Shown here piece after piece: positions 58,030-61,908 of a stretch of 61,908 bases of DNA; position 1 is the stretch's first letter; each line of letters opens with the position of its first letter. The notes beneath the pieces are model-generated. The model saw nothing but the letters and a program-made list of their open reading frames with translations, had not been told where the DNA came from and did not search any database. The position numbers and the translations under genes were made by a program. Origin of the DNA: Propionivibrio sp. (GTDB lineage: Bacteria; Pseudomonadota; Gammaproteobacteria; Burkholderiales; Rhodocyclaceae); NCBI RefSeq assembly GCF_016790145.1, contig NZ_JAEUOI010000083.1, forward strand, positions 1-61,908, in the 5' to 3' direction.

Positions 58030-59152
58030 GATGAAAATTCCACATAAAAGAATCGAACCGCACAACATCGGAAGAAGTACCGGGCGCGCAGATTATAGCG
58101 CAAACGCCCGGCTTGCTCTGAGCGTTCCCGCCGAGTGCGGGGGGCAGCGGCTGGATCAGATTCTTGCATTGCTGCGGCCGCAACATTCGCGAAACCGGCT
58201 GCAGAACTGGATTCGAGAGGGGCGGGTTGCCGTCGGCGGAGTCATAATCAACGAACCGAAGCACAAGCTGTGGGGCGGCGAGCAGATCAACCTGGCTGAG
58301 GCGCCCGATGAGCGAAGCGAATCGGCGTCACCGGAAAACATCCCGCTCGCTATCGTTCATGAAGACGACACCCTGATCATTCTTGACAAGCCGGCCGGTC
58401 TGGTCGTGCATCCGGGCAGCGGAAACTGGAGTGGAACGCTGCTCAACGCCCTGCTTTATCATGCGCCCGCACTCGACAAGGTGCCGCGCGCCGGCATTGT
58501 GCATCGACTCGACAAGGATACCAGCGGCCTGATGGTCGTGGCCAAAACGCTTGAGGCGCAGACCGATCTGGTGCGCCAGATGCAGGCGCACACGGTCAAA
58601 CGCTACTACCAGGCGCTGGTGCGCGGCAAGCTTGAACGCAGTGGAAGCGTCGATGCACCGATCGGCCGCCACCCGACGCAACGAACACGGATGGCCGTGG
58701 TAAAAAACGGCAAGCCGGCGCGCACGCATTACCGCGTCGTCGAACGCTTTATCGACTGCACGCTCGTTGAGTGCGCGCTGGAAACCGGTCGCACGCACCA
58801 GATTCGCGTGCATATGACCTCCATCGGGCATCCGCTGGTTGGCGATCCGGTTTATGGCGGGGGAACCAGCCGGGTGCCGGCCGGCCCCGGATTCCATCGC
58901 CAGGCGCTGCATGCCCGGCGTCTGGGTCTGCTGCACCCGGCGAGCGGCAAGCCGATGCTCTGGAAATCTAACCTGCCCGACGACATGGCCGAACTGGTGC
59001 AGATGGCGCGCATGCTGGCTTTCGAAGAAAACGCCCGCGCCGAGGAGGACGAAGTCTGGGACGACGATGTGGAGGGCGGCCCGGAAATCATCTATGCCCG
59101 TGGCGATGGAGCAGGCGCTGACGACGAGGAAGATGACGACTGTGAGCAATGA
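58028..59152 (+). CDS. rluD: 23S rRNA pseudouridine synthase RluD
   Basis: RluD makes pseudouridines in helix 69 of 23S rRNA (positions 1911/1915/1917 in E. coli). The 374-aa protein has an S4-like RNA-binding domain (about 35-100, GGQRLDQILALLRPQHSRNRLQNWI) and the catalytic core with the nucleophilic Asp in HRLDKDTSGLM, then LETGRTHQIRVHM. The C-terminus (about 340-374) is a strongly acidic tail. ATG 58031 is an equally good start. pgeF overlaps its 3' end. Confidence 0.95.
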   Translation: MMKIPHKRIEPHNIGRSTGRADYSANARLALSVPAECGGQRLDQILALLRPQHSRNRLQNWIREGRVAVGGVIINEPKHKLWGGEQINLAEAPDERSESASPENIPLAIVHEDDTLIILDKPAGLVVHPGSGNWSGTLLNALLYHAPALDKVPRAGIVHRLDKDTSGLMVVAKTLEAQTDLVRQMQAHTVKRYYQALVRGKLERSGSVDAPIGRHPTQRTRMAVVKNGKPARTHYRVVERFIDCTLVECALETGRTHQIRVHMTSIGHPLVGDPVYGGGTSRVPAGPGFHRQALHARRLGLLHPASGKPMLWKSNLPDDMAELVQMARMLAFEENARAEEDEVWDDDVEGGPEIIYARGDGAGADDEEDDDCEQ

Positions 59153-59927
59153 ATGGATCGTTCCCGACTGGCCGGCACCGCCGAATGTGCGCAGTCTGCT
59201 GACTACCCGGGAAGGCGGCGCAAGTCTCGGTGCGTATGCCAGCCTCAATCTGGGCCGGCACGTTGGCGACGATCCGCTGGCGGTTGCGACAAATCGCGCG
59301 CGGGTGAGCGAGCGGCTTGCCGGTGCGGGCGAACCGCTCTGGCTGGAGCAGGTGCACGGCACGCGCGTCATCGACGCATCGGCATTTTCGTCAAACGAAG
59401 CACCGCCACAGGCCGATGCCGCGTTCTCCCGAAGCGCGGGCGTGGTTTGTGTGGTGCTGACCGCCGATTGCCTGCCGGTTCTCTTCTGCGATGACGCCGG
59501 GAGCGTGGTGGCGGGAGCCCATGCCGGCTGGCGCGGTCTGCTCGCCGGTGTGCTGGAAGAAACCATGGTTGCCATGGGCGTGCCGGGCAGGGCGCTGATG
59601 GCTTATCTGGGGCCGGCCATCGGGCCACAGGCCTTTGTCGTCGGCGACGAGGTGCGTGCGGTCTTCGTTGCCGCAGACGCGAAGGCGGCAAGGGCGTTCG
59701 CGCCATCGCTGCCCGGCAAGTGGCTGGCCGACATCTATCTTCTGGCGCGCCAGCGTCTGGCCGGGCAGGGCGTCGAAAGGATTTTTGGCGGCTCGTACTG
59801 CACCGTCAGCGAGGCGGACCGCTTCTTCTCCTACCGGCGCGACGGTCGGACCGGTCGCATGGCGGCGATGATCTGGCTGGATCGGGAGTCACCGGATAGT
59901 TATCAAGGAACCCGCACATGGACATGA
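59133..59927 (+). CDS. pgeF: Purine nucleoside phosphorylase/laccase-domain protein PgeF (YfiH)
   Basis: PgeF (DUF152) proteins include a peptidoglycan-editing factor and zinc-dependent purine nucleoside phosphorylase-like enzymes. The 264-aa protein has the metal and catalytic motifs VHGTRVID, TADCLPVLF (Cys) and VAGAHAGWRGLL (His), with GPAIGPQAFVVGDEV and YCTVSEADRFFSYRRDG. The start at 59133 overlaps rluD by 20 nt; a GTG three codons on is another option. The order rluD-pgeF is conserved in proteobacteria. Confidence 0.93.
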   Translation: MTTVSNEWIVPDWPAPPNVRSLLTTREGGASLGAYASLNLGRHVGDDPLAVATNRARVSERLAGAGEPLWLEQVHGTRVIDASAFSSNEAPPQADAAFSRSAGVVCVVLTADCLPVLFCDDAGSVVAGAHAGWRGLLAGVLEETMVAMGVPGRALMAYLGPAIGPQAFVVGDEVRAVFVAADAKAARAFAPSLPGKWLADIYLLARQRLAGQGVERIFGGSYCTVSEADRFFSYRRDGRTGRMAAMIWLDRESPDSYQGTRTWT

Positions 59928-60337
59928 AAGCCATTGAGACATTCTTCAACAGGGAAGATGCCTTTGCCAAACACAATGGCATGACGATTACCGAGCTGCG
60001 CGAAGGCTACGCGCGGGCGGAAATGGAGCTAAAGCCATGCCATATGAATGGAGCCAAAACCGTTCACGGCGGAGTGCTGTTTACCCTCGCCGATTTTGCC
60101 TTTGCTGCGGCCAGTAACTCAAGGGGGCAACTGGCACTCTCGATCAATTCGTCCATTTCGATTTTCAAGGGTGCCAGGCAGGGAAAATTGACTGCCGAAG
60201 CACGCGAAGTCAGCCATTCCCCGAAGTTGGCGAGCTTTGAGGTCAGTGTCCGTAACCAGGCAGGCGATCTGCTGGCCACCTTCCAGGGGATGGTCTATCG
60301 GAAATCGGTTTCATTGCAATCGCTGTTGCCTGGCTAG
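59918..60337 (+). CDS. PaaI-type hotdog-fold acyl-CoA thioesterase
   Basis: The 139-aa protein has the hotdog thioesterase pattern: an N-terminal helix, KPCHMNGAKTVHGGVLFTLADFAFAAASNS with the HGG and acidic active-site segment, then beta strands (SINSSISIFKGARQGKLTAEA, FEVSVRNQAGDLLATFQGMVYRK). PaaI-like enzymes hydrolyse phenylacetyl-CoA-type thioesters, but no paa genes lie here. It overlaps pgeF by 10 nt, so it belongs to the rluD-pgeF unit. Confidence 0.87.
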   Translation: MDMKAIETFFNREDAFAKHNGMTITELREGYARAEMELKPCHMNGAKTVHGGVLFTLADFAFAAASNSRGQLALSINSSISIFKGARQGKLTAEAREVSHSPKLASFEVSVRNQAGDLLATFQGMVYRKSVSLQSLLPG

Positions 60338-60357
60338 GTTTGCAAGCGCTTTCGTTG

Positions 60358-61908
60358 CTACTTCTCCATCCCCTGTCCGATTCGCCATTGCTTGACCAGC
60401 GCATAAATCGCCGGAATCACCGCCAGTGTCAGTACCGTCGATGAGATCATTCCGCCGACCATCGGCGCGGCGATGCGGCTCATCACTTCCGAACCGGTGC
60501 CGCTGCTCCACAGGATGGGCAGCAGGCCGGCCATGATCGCTACCACGGTCATCATCTTGGGTCGCACGCGCTCGACGGCGCCTTCCATCACGGCTTCGTA
60601 GAGGTCGCCGACGTTTGGCGTGCGACCGGATTCGCGGCACTTCGCCTTGACCGCTTCCCAGGCGTGATCGAGGTAGATCAGCATGACGACGCCGGTTTCG
60701 GCGGCCACCCCGGCCAGCGCGATGAAGCCGACGGCGACGGCGACCGAGAGGTTGTAGCCCAGCAGCCACATCAGCCAGATGCCGCCGACCAGGGCAAAGG
60801 GCACCGAGAGCATGACGATCAGCGTCTCGGTAATGCGCCTGAAATTGAGGTAGAGCAGCAGGAAGATCGAGAGCAGCGTGACCGGAATGACCACCTTCAT
60901 TTTCTCGATGGCGCGCTCCATGTACTCGAACTGGCCGCTCCAGGTCACGTAATAACCGGGCGGGAATTTGACCTGTTCGGCGACCGCCTTTTTTGCATCG
61001 GCGACGTAGCCGCCAATGTCGCGATCGCGGATGTCGACGTAGATGTAGGCGGAGAGCAGTGCGTTCTCGGTGCGGATGGCCGGAGCGCCCTTGGCTATCT
61101 CGACCCGGGCCAGTTGCCCGAGGGGAATCATCGCGCCATCCATGGTCGGGATCAGTACCTCGCGGGCAATCTGCTGCGGGTCCGAGCGCAACTCGCGCGG
61201 GTAGCGCACGCTGACGCCGTAGCGCTCGCGGCCTTCGACGGTGGTGGTCACCATTTCTCCGCCGAGCGCGGTGCCGATCACGTCCTGCAGCTCGCCGACC
61301 GAGAGGCCGTAACGCGCCAGTTGCTCTCGATCCGGTTCGATGTTGAGGTAGAAACCGCCGGTAATGCGTTCGGCAAAGGCGCTGCTGGTGCCGGGAACGG
61401 TCTTCACCACGTACTCGATCTGCCGGGCGAGTTTCTCCATCTCGTCAAGATCCTTGCCGAAGACCTTGATGCCGATCGGCGTCCGGATTCCGGTCGACAG
61501 CATGTCGATGCGCGCCTTGATCGGCATCGTCCAGGCGTTGGAAATGCCGGGGAATTGCAGCGCCTTGTCGAGTTCGGCAATCAGCTTGTCGGTCGTCATG
61601 CCGGCGCGCCATTCGGATTCCGGCCTGAGGTTGATCACCGTCTCGAACATTTCGGTCGGCGCCGGGTCGGTCGCCGTATTGGCGCGACCGGCCTTGCCAT
61701 GGACCGAAGCGACTTCGGGAAAGCTCTTGATGATCTTGTTCTGCGTTTGCAGGATTTCTGCGGCCTTGGTGATCGACATGCCGGGCAGCGAGGCCGGCAT
61801 GTAGAACAACGTGCCTTCGTTCAGCGTCGGCATGAATTCCGAGCCGAGTTGCGACGCCGGATACAGCGAGATCACGAGGGTGGCCAGCGCCAGAGCGATG
61901 GTCGTTTT
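60358..61908 (-). CDS. RND metal efflux pump, CusA/CzcA type (partial)
   Basis: The C-terminal 516 residues of an inner-membrane RND transporter; the frame remains open to the window edge, so the N-terminal half is outside. The segment has the periplasmic porter domain (MPTLNEGTLFYMPASLPGMS, GIKVFGKDLDEMEKL) and the second membrane half with TM segments around PVTLLSIFLLLYL, FALVGGIWLMWLLGYN and GFIALAGVAAETGVVMLIYLD, the heavy-metal RND signature. Copper or silver (CusA-type) export is the best guess; cobalt, zinc or cadmium (CzcA-type) cannot be excluded. It converges with the thioesterase gene. Confidence 0.9.
   Translation of the reverse strand, partial: KTTIALALATLVISLYPASQLGSEFMPTLNEGTLFYMPASLPGMSITKAAEILQTQNKIIKSFPEVASVHGKAGRANTATDPAPTEMFETVINLRPESEWRAGMTTDKLIAELDKALQFPGISNAWTMPIKARIDMLSTGIRTPIGIKVFGKDLDEMEKLARQIEYVVKTVPGTSSAFAERITGGFYLNIEPDREQLARYGLSVGELQDVIGTALGGEMVTTTVEGRERYGVSVRYPRELRSDPQQIAREVLIPTMDGAMIPLGQLARVEIAKGAPAIRTENALLSAYIYVDIRDRDIGGYVADAKKAVAEQVKFPPGYYVTWSGQFEYMERAIEKMKVVIPVTLLSIFLLLYLNFRRITETLIVMLSVPFALVGGIWLMWLLGYNLSVAVAVGFIALAGVAAETGVVMLIYLDHAWEAVKAKCRESGRTPNVGDLYEAVMEGAVERVRPKMMTVVAIMAGLLPILWSSGTGSEVMSRIAAPMVGGMISSTVLTLAVIPAIYALVKQWRIGQGMEK

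Overview
The window reads as chromosomal DNA of a betaproteobacterium, most likely a member of the Rhodocyclales. This rests on gene order (pyrG-kdsA-eno-ftsB; iscR-iscS-iscU-iscA-hscB-hscA-fdx-iscX; bamD divergent from rluD-pgeF; methyltransferase-rnhA-dnaQ), on the protein sequences, and on the many c-di-GMP and PAS signalling proteins. It is inference from memory, not a database result. Gene density is high. I found no rRNA, tRNA, CRISPR array, transposase or prophage.

Region 1 (1-13.0 kb) is housekeeping: lexA with a near-consensus SOS box, an ankyrin lipoprotein, pyrG, kdsA, eno, ftsB, a SIMPL-domain protein, a peroxiredoxin coupled to a SlyD-type isomerase, mutS coupled to a secreted phosphoesterase, suhB and trmJ. 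Region 2 (13.1-21.8 kb) is cysE and then a complete ISC iron-sulfur assembly operon. Two tandem IscR-type operators sit in front of iscR, the first over the cysE stop codon. The operon has a second cysteine desulfurase between iscR and iscS, and continues through iscX into a coupled DUF2237 gene. An Hsp20 gene with a sigma-32 type promoter follows.

Region 3 (21.8-28.3 kb) is signalling: a PAS-PAS-GGDEF-EAL protein, an HDOD protein, zapE, an orphan secretin N-domain protein and a PAS-GGDEF protein with a degraded active site. Region 4 (28.3-35.7 kb) holds metY, a glycine-zipper protein, lysS, prfB with its programmed frameshift, a GIY-YIG protein, rdgC and two small unknown genes. Region 5 (35.7-39.4 kb) looks like a nickel-responsive uptake locus: nikR, a TonB-dependent receptor and tonB. 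A 441-bp gap between nikR and the receptor carries two similar operator-like dyads and a strong terminator.

Region 6 (39.5-48.9 kb) has dnaQ, rnhA, a methyltransferase, gloB, a response regulator-GGDEF, a large DUF748 protein, rmuC and a DUF3293 gene. Region 7 (48.9-57.0 kb) has a kinase-HDOD-GAF protein and a 1514-residue CheB-CheR-PAS-PAS-PAS-GGDEF-EAL protein, then a GST. The segment with the last two genes is bounded by two copies of the kinase 3' end. Region 8 (57.2-61.9 kb) is bamD, rluD, pgeF, a thioesterase and a truncated CusA-type RND pump.

Besides genes, the intergenic gaps hold several unrelated palindromic repeat types: a pair at eno-ftsB and iscS-iscU, two large hairpins with roughly 8-bp periodic arms, a short AGGTCGGGT dyad, and a duplicated lysS tail.
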